NCBI GenBank assembly: GCA_902388495.1
Contig: CABMPP010000031.1
Coordinates: 1-49,155 of the forward strand
Length of the DNA: 49,155 nucleotides
DNA from: an uncultured Bacteroides sp.
GTDB lineage: Bacteria; Bacteroidota; Bacteroidia; Bacteroidales; Bacteroidaceae
Direction: 5' to 3'
The notes beneath the pieces were generated by a model. It saw nothing but the letters and a program-made list of their open reading frames with translations, searched no databases and was not told the origin of the DNA. The translations under genes and the position numbers were made by a program. Each line of letters begins with the position of its first letter. Position 1 is the stretch's first letter. Below, piece by piece: positions 18,546-27,016 of this stretch.

Positions 18546-19157
18546 CTATAGTTCCCGTAGCATTTTTGAGACATACCCATCATGTCTGAACCACTTATGA
18601 GCCCAGTTTGGCACCATAAATATGTAACCCGAAATATCTTCATGAGGCGCACAATCCAACTGATTACCAATGGCAAGCGCAGCTTCCTTATCAGACATTC
18701 CACAACTATGGGCTACTTCTTGCCGAAGCAGAGCATAAGTTATTTCTCGAATCATCCCTGCCGATACTTGCTTTTTTCTCACAGCTTCGACCGTCATCGC
18801 ATTACTTAATAAGATTTGCCTCAGTTCTGCAACAGATGGTACTTTTACAATTGGCCCTACCCTTAATCCCCAAAAGCAATATTCACCTTCTACTTTAAAC
18901 ATTCTGAATCCTTCTACCGCATTGCGAGAATTACATTCTGTTGCATACTGTTTCAACTGAAGATTCTTTATATTATGCATTAATTCCGGAATAATAGGCT
19001 GATGCCGCAATTGTCCATAGGTATATCTTTCACCGTTAATACCACCACTGCCCGAGGGTAAGTCGGAGTCACTGACAATGCAAGCCTCAATACGGAGGCT
19101 TGCTGCAGGAAGAGGATAATCTGAATTACAATATAAAAAATCAGGAACCATAGTCAT
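18546..19157 (-). CDS. Unrecognised 203-aa protein, last gene of the dynamin-like GTPase operon
   Basis: I do not recognise the family. It has no signal peptide or membrane segment. Visible features are a Ser/Gly loop (SDSDLPSGSGGINGERYTYG), a Val-rich stretch (GLRVGPIVKVPSVAELRQI) and an aromatic C-terminus (NWAHKWFRHDGYVSKML). It starts 8 bp after the stop of the dynamin-like GTPase gene, so it is co-transcribed with it. The alternative start is the Met two codons downstream. Position in the operon suggests a partner or effector of the GTPases; this is inference. Confidence 0.7.
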   Translation of the reverse strand: MTMVPDFLYCNSDYPLPAASLRIEACIVSDSDLPSGSGGINGERYTYGQLRHQPIIPELMHNIKNLQLKQYATECNSRNAVEGFRMFKVEGEYCFWGLRVGPIVKVPSVAELRQILLSNAMTVEAVRKKQVSAGMIREITYALLRQEVAHSCGMSDKEAALAIGNQLDCAPHEDISGYIFMVPNWAHKWFRHDGYVSKMLREL

Positions 19158-19165
19158 TCTTATAT

Positions 19166-20854
19166 TTATTCTACAATTTCAATAAAATCTACATATTCAG
19201 CATCCAATTCTAAAAGAGCCTTTTTAATATTCTCATTCTTACTCATACTATTCGAAATTTCCATTTTCATACGATCCACTTCCTCTAATTTATCTTTATA
19301 ATTTGTAATTACACTAAGATTAAAATTCTTCTCTATTTCACATCTTATTGATTTGATTTTAGAGCGTAAATCAGCGTTTAACTGGTTCTTGGCAGCCGCA
19401 ATTTCTTTCGTTCTCTTTTCTTCCTTATTCTTAGCATATAAATCTAAACCTATAGAAGCAAGTGTTGTAACAACAGGAATACCAAACTTTGCCACTTTAC
19501 CCAAGGTACTAGCTGTCTTCACTGCTTCCCAAGGTTTAAATTTATGTCCAAAGAATTTCCCGACATTATATATCATAGTGTGTGCTTGGCTACCTGCAGC
19601 CTGTGAAATACCTCCATTCAAACTATTTACTCCAGACATTTGAGCTAATTTCGCTCCCCCTTCGGACAAATAATTTAAGAAAGTCTTTTGTTTTTCCAGA
19701 TTTTTTCTTTCCTCTAAAGATATAGAAGGAGAATTTATTCTTGCATCCAAATTCTTCTCAAACAGTAATAAAGACTCCCTGCTCCCAAAATTCTCCATCT
19801 CAGACATTAGATCTGAATAATTTTGGTTTACCATTTCTTCAATATCCGTCAATAGTTCAGTGGTTCTATCTTCAATTTGACGAGAAAGTCCATTTACTTC
19901 ATTTTCCAGCTCAGTTTCTGAAATCTCACCGATTTTAGATGATACATTCATCGAGTCAGATATACTATCTGATTCAAACTGATTTAGCTTCAACGCTAAA
20001 GAGCGTTCCATGTCCCTCATGCTTTTTCTTATGCGTGAGGAAAAATGCTCTGCTTGAATCTTCAAATTAGGGTCAACCTGAGAAACGGCAATATCGGCAA
20101 CATGTCCTTTCAAAATTCGAACAGGAGTATCAAACTGTTTTTTTATCAGTCCTTTATCGGCAACAAATGAGTTTAGAGTAGATATAAAAGAATTAAAATT
20201 ACTTAGCTGAATAAAATCATCATCTTCTTCTGTACATCCCTCAATATAATCAGCAGCATCAATAAAAACTACTTCAAAATTAAATTCATAACCACGCTCT
20301 TTAAATATAGAATGAATAGAATTTAAGTAATTTTGCCTCAGAGTATCGAAATCTCCAGCTTCCATTGACATCTTGTTGATTGCTATCAACATTTTATCAT
20401 TCAACTTCTGCGTATATGCTAAATCTATAAAATTCTCAAAGATTACATCATCAAAAAGTTGACTGGTCAATACATAAACAATCAAATCACACTCTTTTAA
20501 AGCATCTTTTGTTCTTTGGTCATGTTGCTCCACCTTTCCAGCCAGGATTCCCGGGGTGTCCATTAAAACAATGTTATTCCATTTATATTCCGAAACAACA
20601 TCTGTTGCGACATTGGCATCAATTTTAATATCTCTATTTCCCGTCAAAGCCGAAATTATAGTAGACTTCCCAGAACTATATTGTCCGACAAAAGCAATTT
20701 TCAATTCCACGCGTTCTCTTAACTCAGATAATTCTTTGTTTAGCGCTTCCTTGATATTCTCATTACCCGTACGATCCAAAAGATCATATGTCTTTTTTAC
20801 CAACTCTTGCAACTTCTTGCTTAATTCTGCTATTTTCAAATTTGTAGTTTCCAT
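19166..20854 (-). CDS. Dynamin-like GTPase (LeoA-like), 562 aa
   Basis: An N-terminal helical neck (residues 1-50) precedes a GTPase domain with G1 GQYSSGKST (57-65), G3 DTPG (from D99) and a G4-like INKMS (near 160). A long helical region rich in Glu and Asn, probably the stalk, follows and contains a hydrophobic patch (FGIPVVTTLASIGLDLYA, about 455-475) that could act as a membrane paddle. Size and layout match bacterial dynamin-like LeoA proteins (about 570 aa). Such GTPases remodel membranes; related pairs occur in phage-defence loci. It follows the TerB-GTPase gene by 4 bp. The gene is visibly AT-rich relative to the metabolic genes on both sides, which suggests transfer. Confidence 0.85.
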   Translation of the reverse strand: METTNLKIAELSKKLQELVKKTYDLLDRTGNENIKEALNKELSELRERVELKIAFVGQYSSGKSTIISALTGNRDIKIDANVATDVVSEYKWNNIVLMDTPGILAGKVEQHDQRTKDALKECDLIVYVLTSQLFDDVIFENFIDLAYTQKLNDKMLIAINKMSMEAGDFDTLRQNYLNSIHSIFKERGYEFNFEVVFIDAADYIEGCTEEDDDFIQLSNFNSFISTLNSFVADKGLIKKQFDTPVRILKGHVADIAVSQVDPNLKIQAEHFSSRIRKSMRDMERSLALKLNQFESDSISDSMNVSSKIGEISETELENEVNGLSRQIEDRTTELLTDIEEMVNQNYSDLMSEMENFGSRESLLLFEKNLDARINSPSISLEERKNLEKQKTFLNYLSEGGAKLAQMSGVNSLNGGISQAAGSQAHTMIYNVGKFFGHKFKPWEAVKTASTLGKVAKFGIPVVTTLASIGLDLYAKNKEEKRTKEIAAAKNQLNADLRSKIKSIRCEIEKNFNLSVITNYKDKLEEVDRMKMEISNSMSKNENIKKALLELDAEYVDFIEIVE

Positions 20855-20858
20855 ATTT

Positions 20859-23336
20859 TTATATAAAGGTTATTTGTAATTGAGTTAATTCATTAGCTCT
20901 TGCATTCTCATCGGCATCAACAGCGTAAGGACATTGTACAGTCATCATTGATTTTTCATAAACACGCTTTGCTGAAATCTGCTGCATAATAAGGTCAATG
21001 CCGACATCTTTTATACTGCTTCTATTTTGTTTGCCTAACTGTTGCAATAATCGATAAGCAAAGATAGCACCAAATATCTTTTCGTATTTCTCCGATTCTG
21101 TAACAATGGATTTCAACGCACCTAGTATATAGCTTGTATTATCTAATAAAATAGAGAAGCTGTTACTCAGTTTACTTTCGATATTATCAATGTTTTTATT
21201 AAGCTCCCCAAGCACATCTTCAAGCATCTTATTTTCATTAGCATCAAGCTCTTTACCTAAAGCTTCAGACAATTTATCCTTCGCTTTTTTTATTTTAGTA
21301 TCTTTGGAAGTAAACATACCAACCAATAATGCACCTAGTGCAGCAACAACTACTCCTGCAGCAATTCCCCAGCCAACCGGGTTCCAAAAATTCGTTAAAG
21401 CAAATAAAGCTGCCCCACCCCAAATACCTGCAGCACATGTCAGTAGAGAGCTTACTATTCTAGCTCCAAATTTCCAATCTGTTATTCCCTCACCGGATAA
21501 AGAACTGTTTATATCTTTTTGATTTATTTGGAAAGCCAAATCACTAAAACACTCCTCAATCCGATTCTGTACATTCTTAACAAATTCTCCGACAGACGTT
21601 TGTATATTCAGATCTAAAGTTTTATATACACGTTTATTATCTTCATCCTCTTTCCACAGCTTTTCAAGATCTGATTTCCTATCATAATATTTATCAGCAA
21701 ATACCCGAGCGTTATTTCTCAGTTCTTTATGAGCATTAATAATATGCCCCTTTATTTCGTTCGCAACTTTCACCCGTTCTTTCCCAATAAATCCTTTTAA
21801 TTCATTCTTTTTCTTTTCAAGCGCTTGAGAATAGACACTGATTTCATCATGTTTGCCACTCAGAGTTTCTCTAATCTGAGAAATCTGATAGCCACACCCG
21901 TCAACTATATTCTGCGTTTTCTTAAGACTGCCAGTTCTGTATACCGACTGCTTAATCTTATAAATAAACTCTTTGATATTAGAACCCTCCATTAAAGCTT
22001 GCTTATCCTCAATTGAAAATTCGCTATCTGAAAAATATAACTTCGCAGCCAACAATTGTAATGGAATAATTTCTATAAAGTTAAAATCATAGTTATCACC
22101 TATACACTCTCGAATCCTATCAAAATGTCCCTGAATGTTTTTATCCCCCTGATCAGTTTTCCATTTTAAAGGTTCTTTCAAGAAACGTTTCAAGCGAATG
22201 GGATGCTCCAGATTTTCTTTAATATTCAATATTATAAATAACGGTTTACTCCTTTCTTTTAGTTGTTTCAAAAAATCAAATTCAGTTTCCTGAATAGAGT
22301 CATTTGTAACAACATAGCAAATTAAATCGGCCTCATCAATGATAGTTTTGGCTGTTTCAGTATCACTCTTCCCACCAGGTGCACCAATACCCGGAGTATC
22401 AACAATTCGGATATTTTCCCAATACCAACTTCTATTATATCGAGTAGTCCTCAACCTACCAACCCCAATATCATCCTCCTCTTCATGAGTAACGACTTTA
22501 TGCAAAGTACTTTTCCCTGCCTTTGTCCGCCCCATAAATGCAATCGTGAAATAATTGATGGTACGCTTCTTCTTATTAAGAACCTCCAAATTTCCAGCTA
22601 ATGAATCTATCAAATTCTGCTTAATAGAATCACTCAACTGCTCTACAACTTTAATGAACTCGGTCACCTCTTTATCTTTCCGCTTCGCTTTCTCTATTTC
22701 ATCAATATTCTTTTGCAATTCCGAGAAATAGTTACTTAATAAAGAGTTATATCGAATCATATAATCTTCTGCAAGCGACAAATCTTCTTGAGAGCTTTTT
22801 GCTATAGACTCAACTTTCTTCACAAAACGAGTCCCTGAAAGTAATTCATATTCCTCGCCATCATCTTTATCCTCTTTCAGTTCATATATCAATGCCTTGA
22901 AGGCAGCTTTCAAAGAATCAGTCCACGAAAATTCCTTTTCACTTGTTTCCCAAATTTCATCTTGGATTCTACTTTGAACCTCATTTTCTATCAGCACTAA
23001 CAGAGACTGGGATATATTTAGTTTTGCAGCAATACTATTGATAAAATTCTTTTCCCTCTGATCATAAAAGCCATCAGCATACGCAACAGCAAACAATTCT
23101 TTAAAAAGAGTTCTAACATTATTTTCTGTTACATTTTGCATCTGAAGTAGCAACCTATCGATAGGAATCTTAGTTTCATCATCAGCAAAAATTTTAGCCT
23201 GTTCATCAGTCAAAGTAGCAGAAGGGTTATGCCTGCCATTGAGAACCTGCAATTCCTTATCATTAATCTCACCATCAGCAACTATAAGATAAGAAGAAAC
23301 CAAATAAGATAACTCATCAACAGTCATTCTATCCAA
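20859..23336 (-). CDS. TerB-like domain fused to dynamin-like GTPase with membrane hairpin, 825 aa
   Basis: Residues 1-125 look like a TerB-type helical domain (YLIVADGEINDKELQVL and AVAYADGFYDQREKNFI, with acidic DGxxxxxE turns). A helical linker leads to a GTPase domain with G1 GRTKAGKST (269-277), G2 threonines near 297, G3 DTPG (from D313) and a degenerate G4 (NIKE). A coiled-coil stalk is interrupted by a strong two-helix membrane hairpin (about 625-685, including VGWGIAAGVVVAALGALLVG). It is the second GTPase of the operon, comparable in role to LeoB/LeoC-type partners. Its start overlaps the preceding coiled-coil gene by 8 bp. TerB domains occur in membrane-stress and phage-response systems; a sensory role here is inference. 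Confidence 0.82.
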   Translation of the reverse strand: MDRMTVDELSYLVSSYLIVADGEINDKELQVLNGRHNPSATLTDEQAKIFADDETKIPIDRLLLQMQNVTENNVRTLFKELFAVAYADGFYDQREKNFINSIAAKLNISQSLLVLIENEVQSRIQDEIWETSEKEFSWTDSLKAAFKALIYELKEDKDDGEEYELLSGTRFVKKVESIAKSSQEDLSLAEDYMIRYNSLLSNYFSELQKNIDEIEKAKRKDKEVTEFIKVVEQLSDSIKQNLIDSLAGNLEVLNKKKRTINYFTIAFMGRTKAGKSTLHKVVTHEEEDDIGVGRLRTTRYNRSWYWENIRIVDTPGIGAPGGKSDTETAKTIIDEADLICYVVTNDSIQETEFDFLKQLKERSKPLFIILNIKENLEHPIRLKRFLKEPLKWKTDQGDKNIQGHFDRIRECIGDNYDFNFIEIIPLQLLAAKLYFSDSEFSIEDKQALMEGSNIKEFIYKIKQSVYRTGSLKKTQNIVDGCGYQISQIRETLSGKHDEISVYSQALEKKKNELKGFIGKERVKVANEIKGHIINAHKELRNNARVFADKYYDRKSDLEKLWKEDEDNKRVYKTLDLNIQTSVGEFVKNVQNRIEECFSDLAFQINQKDINSSLSGEGITDWKFGARIVSSLLTCAAGIWGGAALFALTNFWNPVGWGIAAGVVVAALGALLVGMFTSKDTKIKKAKDKLSEALGKELDANENKMLEDVLGELNKNIDNIESKLSNSFSILLDNTSYILGALKSIVTESEKYEKIFGAIFAYRLLQQLGKQNRSSIKDVGIDLIMQQISAKRVYEKSMMTVQCPYAVDADENARANELTQLQITFI

Positions 23337-23940
23337 TAATATTAAGAACCAACAATATTATAACCAACGCCATCACTGTAACAGTCAAAATACGATTTGT
23401 GATACTTCCTTTTTTAATTACCTCTATCTGTTCTGACAGTCCCTGAACTTGCTGTTGGGCATTCCGTTCTTTTTCTTCCATCTTTTCTTGTAAAGCTGCA
23501 AAGTCTTCATGATGGCTATCTTTCAACTTTATTAACATAGAGACAACTTCAGCAAAATTTACTTCTTGCTTCTTCAAAGCATCTAGCATCTGAGTCTGAC
23601 TAGTTAACACAGAATCAATATTAGTTGAACTCTTCTCTACCGAAGCTACAACCCTTAAATTAGAATCAGTCAATTCTGATATTTTATCTTTAAGAAGCGT
23701 CAACTGCCCTTCAACTTCATGTTGAATAATAGCAATTCTCTCTACATAGCTATTTAAAGTATTTGCTAAAGATATATCTTTTGCTTTTGAAAAATCATAG
23801 TATTCTTTGAGTTTCTGACTTAATAACTCAGCATTGCTTTTATGAGCTTCAGCAATATCATTCAAATGTTTTACTTTTTCCAATTCAGCAATCAAATCAT
23901 TGAAAGCTAACTCTATTTCATGTGTATCGAACTTTTCCAT
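23329..23940 (-). CDS. Tail-anchored coiled-coil protein (203 aa)
   Basis: No enzymatic motif. Residues 1-175 are almost wholly heptad-like helix (KHLNDIAEAHKSNAELLSQK, EVEGQLTLLKDKISELTD, EEKERNAQQQVQGLSEQIEV). The last 23 residues are a hydrophobic anchor (ILTVTVMALVIILLVLNIIG) with only Gly at the end, so the protein is probably C-terminally anchored with the coiled coil in the cytosol. It lies 4 bp after the 73-aa gene and overlaps the TerB-GTPase gene by 8 bp. It could recruit the GTPases to the inner membrane or act as a spacer; that is inference from architecture and coupling. Confidence 0.8.
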   Translation of the reverse strand: MEKFDTHEIELAFNDLIAELEKVKHLNDIAEAHKSNAELLSQKLKEYYDFSKAKDISLANTLNSYVERIAIIQHEVEGQLTLLKDKISELTDSNLRVVASVEKSSTNIDSVLTSQTQMLDALKKQEVNFAEVVSMLIKLKDSHHEDFAALQEKMEEKERNAQQQVQGLSEQIEVIKKGSITNRILTVTVMALVIILLVLNIIG

Positions 23941-23944
23941 ATTT

Positions 23945-24166
23945 TTATTTGATTTTGTCCACCTTTAAATATCCAGAATTCAGACATCCCATCTTTTTCA
24001 AATCTACTCCAAAAGTAGCTTTAAAAATATTATTCAATTGTTCTGCAGCTTGCAGATTAGTAACCGGATGCGAAAGCATCGTAGCCATTTCAACACTCAT
24101 ACCCGGTTCAATTACCATATTAGCAGAACGGGCGTGTATTTTCACAGTAATTCGATAAAGTGCCAT
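23945..24166 (-). CDS. Small soluble protein (73 aa), first gene of the GTPase operon
   Basis: Unrecognised. It begins MALYRITVKIHARSANMVIE, a beta-strand-like start, then a helical Gln/Asn-rich middle (NLQAAEQLNNIFKATFG) and a Lys-rich end. There are no cysteines in a metal pattern and no TM segment. It is separated by 4 bp from the coiled-coil gene. The operon's leader is short: the T-run ending the upstream structured RNA lies 46 bp before this start. No perfect -7 box occurs in those 46 bp. Confidence 0.7.
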   Translation of the reverse strand: MALYRITVKIHARSANMVIEPGMSVEMATMLSHPVTNLQAAEQLNNIFKATFGVDLKKMGCLNSGYLKVDKIK

Positions 24167-24211
24167 AATTTCAATTATATAAATTCATTCAATATATCTC
24201 TTTGATATCAC

Positions 24212-24449
24212 AAAAAAGCGTGAACCACACTTCCACTTATCCCTTGAAAGTCAGGCTCTGGTAAACCTTTTGTCAAAGAAATAAGCAAGCAGATTCACGC
24301 CCATCAGGGTATGAACGGTGCTTGGACTTATTTACTCTTGACAATTAACGATGTTTACCAGACTTCGACTTTCAGAGTAACACGTCCACGACGTTCAATA
24401 ATATTTTAAGACCTTTCGATCACGTTTTATTTACGTTCTCTCAGTTCTG
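24212..24449 (-). ncRNA. Rod-shaped structured RNA, candidate 6S RNA (Bacteroidales-1-like)
   Basis: Five collinear nested helices pair the two halves: TGAAAGTC (24245-24252) with 24367-24374, CTGGTAAAC (24258-24266) with 24353-24361, TTGTCAA (24270-24276) with 24338-24344, AAATAAG (24279-24285) with 24327-24333, and CAAGCA (24286-24291) with 24319-24324. TGAAC at 24221 can close the base with GTTCA at 24393. The minus strand is chosen because it ends GGTTCACGC followed by six T (24212-24217) and has a -7 box at 24456-24463. A long hairpin with internal bulges and about 185-240 nt fits 6S RNA. Alternatives are another regulatory RNA or a leader of the GTPase operon 46 bp downstream. Confidence 0.55.
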
Positions 24450-24455
24450 TTGCTG

Positions 24456-24463
24456 CAAAACTA
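24456..24463 (-). promoter_or_regulatory. -7 box (TAGTTTTG) for the structured RNA
   Basis: Perfect TAnnTTTG on the minus strand, with a T-rich TTTTTC stretch 19 bp upstream in place of the -33 TTTG. It would start transcription near 24449. Confidence 0.45.
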
Positions 24464-24609
24464 AGAAACTTTCCTTGAAAAACGTTATGAAATGAATAAA
24501 ATATCGAAAACTGCTTGCTTTTCTTTATTTAAATGTTTTCCGCAATACGTTATTTTGCGTACAAAGTAAAGGAGACATTCAGCCAATGGCTGGCAGAAAA
24601 CACAAAAGT

Positions 24610-25536
24610 TTATGATAGAGTTATCATCCCGCTCACATACAGTTTCAACATATTTTTCATTTCTTCCGCCAAATCATTTCGCAACCACACAGGCTCCAGC
24701 ACCTCGACCTTGGAACCGTGCGAAAGCACCTCCTGATAAAAGTCATCGGTGGGGCGCAACAGATATTCAAAAACAGAATACTCTTCTGTAGTTTCTGTCT
24801 CTTTTTGCGAATGATGCAACGGCAACGCACGAATATACATCACTTGTCTGCCATATACCTTGAGGCAAACACGTTCCACGTCCGTCTCTTCATCCACGAT
24901 AATTCCGAAACTGGCGGCAAAATAAACCTGCGGATCAAAGCCCTCGGGATAAAGAAATTTCTCCTCACTTATATCCAAATTCAAGATGCGATCCAGAGCA
25001 TAAATCCGTATCTGGTCGTATTGCCGATTATGAGCTACCACATACCAACGCTGGCGGAAAACCTTTACGCAATAAGGCTCTATCTTAAATGTGGCGGATT
25101 CGTTTCGATAAAAGCTCTGATACGTCACTTCAAGCACTTTGCTGTCGCGCATTGCCTCGATGATCGAAACCAGATACTGCCTGCCTGAAGGTATCTCTTC
25201 AAACAGAATGCGCTGCTTCAACTTGTGGCTTTCCCTGATAAGATTATTGACGGTAAAAGTGCTGACGAGCCAGTTACGCACTCCACCACGCTTCATGTCA
25301 TCTGCATTTTCTATATAATAACAGTAACCGTTACGTCTGTCACACTCAATGTTGATGTCGAACATACTCTCTATCGCCGCTCTGTCGTTGTGGAAAGTAC
25401 GGAGAGGTATTTCCTTCCCTCCACTGATTTCCGTACGCAACCAGCGTTCGTTGATTTCTTCAAAAGTAATTCTCCCGACGCGGTAGATGGTATCTACCAG
25501 CCAGATGTATCGCCTAAACATGTCTTGTATACTCAT
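24610..25536 (-). CDS. WYL-domain transcriptional regulator B (308 aa)
   Basis: Same architecture and exact length as WYL regulator A: an N-terminal winged helix (LVDTIYRVGRITFEEINERW; RTFHNDRAAIESMF), a WYL core (VTYQSFYRNE, CVKVFRQRWYVVAHN, IYALDRI) and a C-terminal domain with ALPLHHSQKETETTEEYS and YLLRPTDDFYQEVLSHG. Regulator A has VPLHSSQVE and FVRPTYDLKQELLWH at the equivalent places, so the two are paralogues. It lies upstream of the structured RNA and the GTPase operon in the same orientation, separated from the operon by about 440 bp. It is a plausible repressor of the operon. Confidence 0.85.
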   Translation of the reverse strand: MSIQDMFRRYIWLVDTIYRVGRITFEEINERWLRTEISGGKEIPLRTFHNDRAAIESMFDINIECDRRNGYCYYIENADDMKRGGVRNWLVSTFTVNNLIRESHKLKQRILFEEIPSGRQYLVSIIEAMRDSKVLEVTYQSFYRNESATFKIEPYCVKVFRQRWYVVAHNRQYDQIRIYALDRILNLDISEEKFLYPEGFDPQVYFAASFGIIVDEETDVERVCLKVYGRQVMYIRALPLHHSQKETETTEEYSVFEYLLRPTDDFYQEVLSHGSKVEVLEPVWLRNDLAEEMKNMLKLYVSGMITLS

Positions 25537-25759
25537 CTCATAAAAATTTGGCTAAAAGTAAAGAAAATCTTTCTATCATCCCTCAATTCTCACATCAAAA
25601 ACGATGTGAGTCCGACAGATTCTTTCAATGCACTGAATTCACACCAAATGCCCATTTAGCGATAACAACGTTGCTAATCCCTAAGAACAATCTTCTAAAG
25701 CAGGATTTATAAGATACGAAAATGGTCTTTTCAAATCGAAACACCTAGGTTATCTTTTC

Positions 25760-25821
25760 GTTTAACCCTGGTTTACTTTTCGATTGACCATGGTTAAACG
25801 AAAAGTAAACCATGGTCAAAC
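25760..25821. repeat. Imperfect 23-bp inverted repeat
   Basis: GTTTAACCCTGGTTTACTTT with CG at its end (25760-25782) faces CGAAAAGTAAACCATGGTCA with AAC... at 25799-25821, differing at two positions, with a 16-nt spacer that itself contains ACCATGGTT. This makes a cluster of related short palindromes. Confidence 0.6.
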
Positions 25822-26357
25822 GAATTAAAAATGGCAAGTTGTATATCACTCCATCCCGATACTCCCAATAACCTAATGCGTACCTCAACATTCCACAACA
25901 CTTATGCAAAGTTATGGCATATCGTTCTCTTAGCTTTGCCCCAAAGAATACAATGTATACATCAAAATATGAAAAAATAAAGCCCATGAATATGAAACCA
26001 ACTCGTTTGCTTGGTATTTCAGCAAAAAATTGTTTATTTTGCAGAAAGCTACAAGTGCACAGGCAACGGCCGACACTGGCTGATGACATATTGCGAAACC
26101 GACTGACGGATTATTGGACCTGGTTAAATCTGGAAAATTTATACAAAGGAGTCTATAATAATTGGTCAAAGTATGTTCCGTATCCCTGCATAAGGGACAT
26201 GGGCTTTACTTTTTCCTATTTAGACTCCAGGTTTTCCAGAACCTAACCAGATGAATAAGAAAACAGTGAGTGCATGTTCCTTTTTTCTTATTCCTCCCCT
26301 ACCTTCGCCTTTCGGCCAAATGACCATTATGAACTTGACCGATATAAGAGTAATAGC

Positions 26358-26365
26358 TAATTTTG
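26358..26365 (+). promoter_or_regulatory. -7 box (TAATTTTG) for the UDG-like gene
   Basis: Perfect TAnnTTTG 21 bp before the start codon; TTGACC about 23 bp further upstream is a weak -33 candidate. Confidence 0.45.
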
Positions 26366-26386
26366 AATAATTAAACAAACAGTATC

Positions 26387-27016
26387 ATGAAATATGTCCG
26401 TTTTCTTCCCTGGGTGGGAGAGCAATACCAAAAGGGAATTTCCCTTACAGATACAAGCTATTCCCATGCTATCCGAATCATGATTTTGGGTGAAAGCCAC
26501 TACTGTGCCCATCCGGCAGATGCCGTTCCCGAACTGACCATCAGCATCATTCAAGACTTCATTGATCCCCAAAGTGAACATGAACCTTACAAGAATACTT
26601 ATACTAAGTTCGAACGAGCTCTGGCAGGCAAACCACTCTCGGAGACAGAACGCATTCATTTATGGAATAGCCTTCTCTTCTACAACTATGTACAGGTTCC
26701 CATCAGCAGTGCTCGCCAAGCCCCTACAGCGGAAGAGTTTGCGGTATCCGAAGGTGCCTTCTTCGAGATATTGGAGGCATATCGTCCGAATTGTATGATT
26801 GCTTGGGGACAACGACTTTATAACAATCTGCCCAATCGCGGGCATCAACTGCCTGACTTGATACTTGCCAACGGTGATTCTTTCGAGACGTGGGAGTATC
26901 AACTGTCCGGAGGACATACAGTCGGTGTGCTTCCTGTCACCCATCCATCCGCTGCCTTTACACCCGAATATTGGCATGAGGTGATTCAAGCATTTATGAG
27001 GAGGGAAATTCTATGA
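26387..27016 (+). CDS. Uracil-DNA-glycosylase-like protein of unknown function (209 aa)
   Basis: Two segments resemble UDG-superfamily motifs: an N-terminal IMILGESHYC (position of the catalytic-loop motif) and a C-terminal PVTHPSAAF (position of the HPS DNA-intercalation loop). Between them AYRPNCMIAWGQRLYNNLP looks like the central strand that in this fold carries a conserved Asn or Trp-Gly. It has no signal peptide. The usual catalytic Asp or Asn of motif 1 is replaced by Glu-Ser-His, so activity on uracil cannot be assumed. The stop overlaps the start of the zinc-ribbon gene by 4 bp, so the two are translationally coupled. Confidence 0.65.
   Translation: MKYVRFLPWVGEQYQKGISLTDTSYSHAIRIMILGESHYCAHPADAVPELTISIIQDFIDPQSEHEPYKNTYTKFERALAGKPLSETERIHLWNSLLFYNYVQVPISSARQAPTAEEFAVSEGAFFEILEAYRPNCMIAWGQRLYNNLPNRGHQLPDLILANGDSFETWEYQLSGGHTVGVLPVTHPSAAFTPEYWHEVIQAFMRREIL

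Larger units (their letters stand above)
25537..26386. other. 850-bp gap without a convincing gene
   Basis: It holds an inverted repeat at 25760-25821, a possible 48-aa leftward frame (25745-25891) preceded by a perfect minus-strand -7 box TAACTTTG (25917-25924), and an 11-bp inverted repeat GAATAAGAAAA (26253-26263 against 26283-26293) that could be a terminator. Longer open frames here have no recognisable domain and overlap on both strands. It may contain gene remnants. Confidence 0.4.

Noticed and set aside
25914..26246. 110-aa frame in the 850-bp gap, with an aromatic C-terminus
   Set aside because: Overlapping frames on both strands, no domain, atypical composition. It could be a remnant but cannot be supported as a gene.
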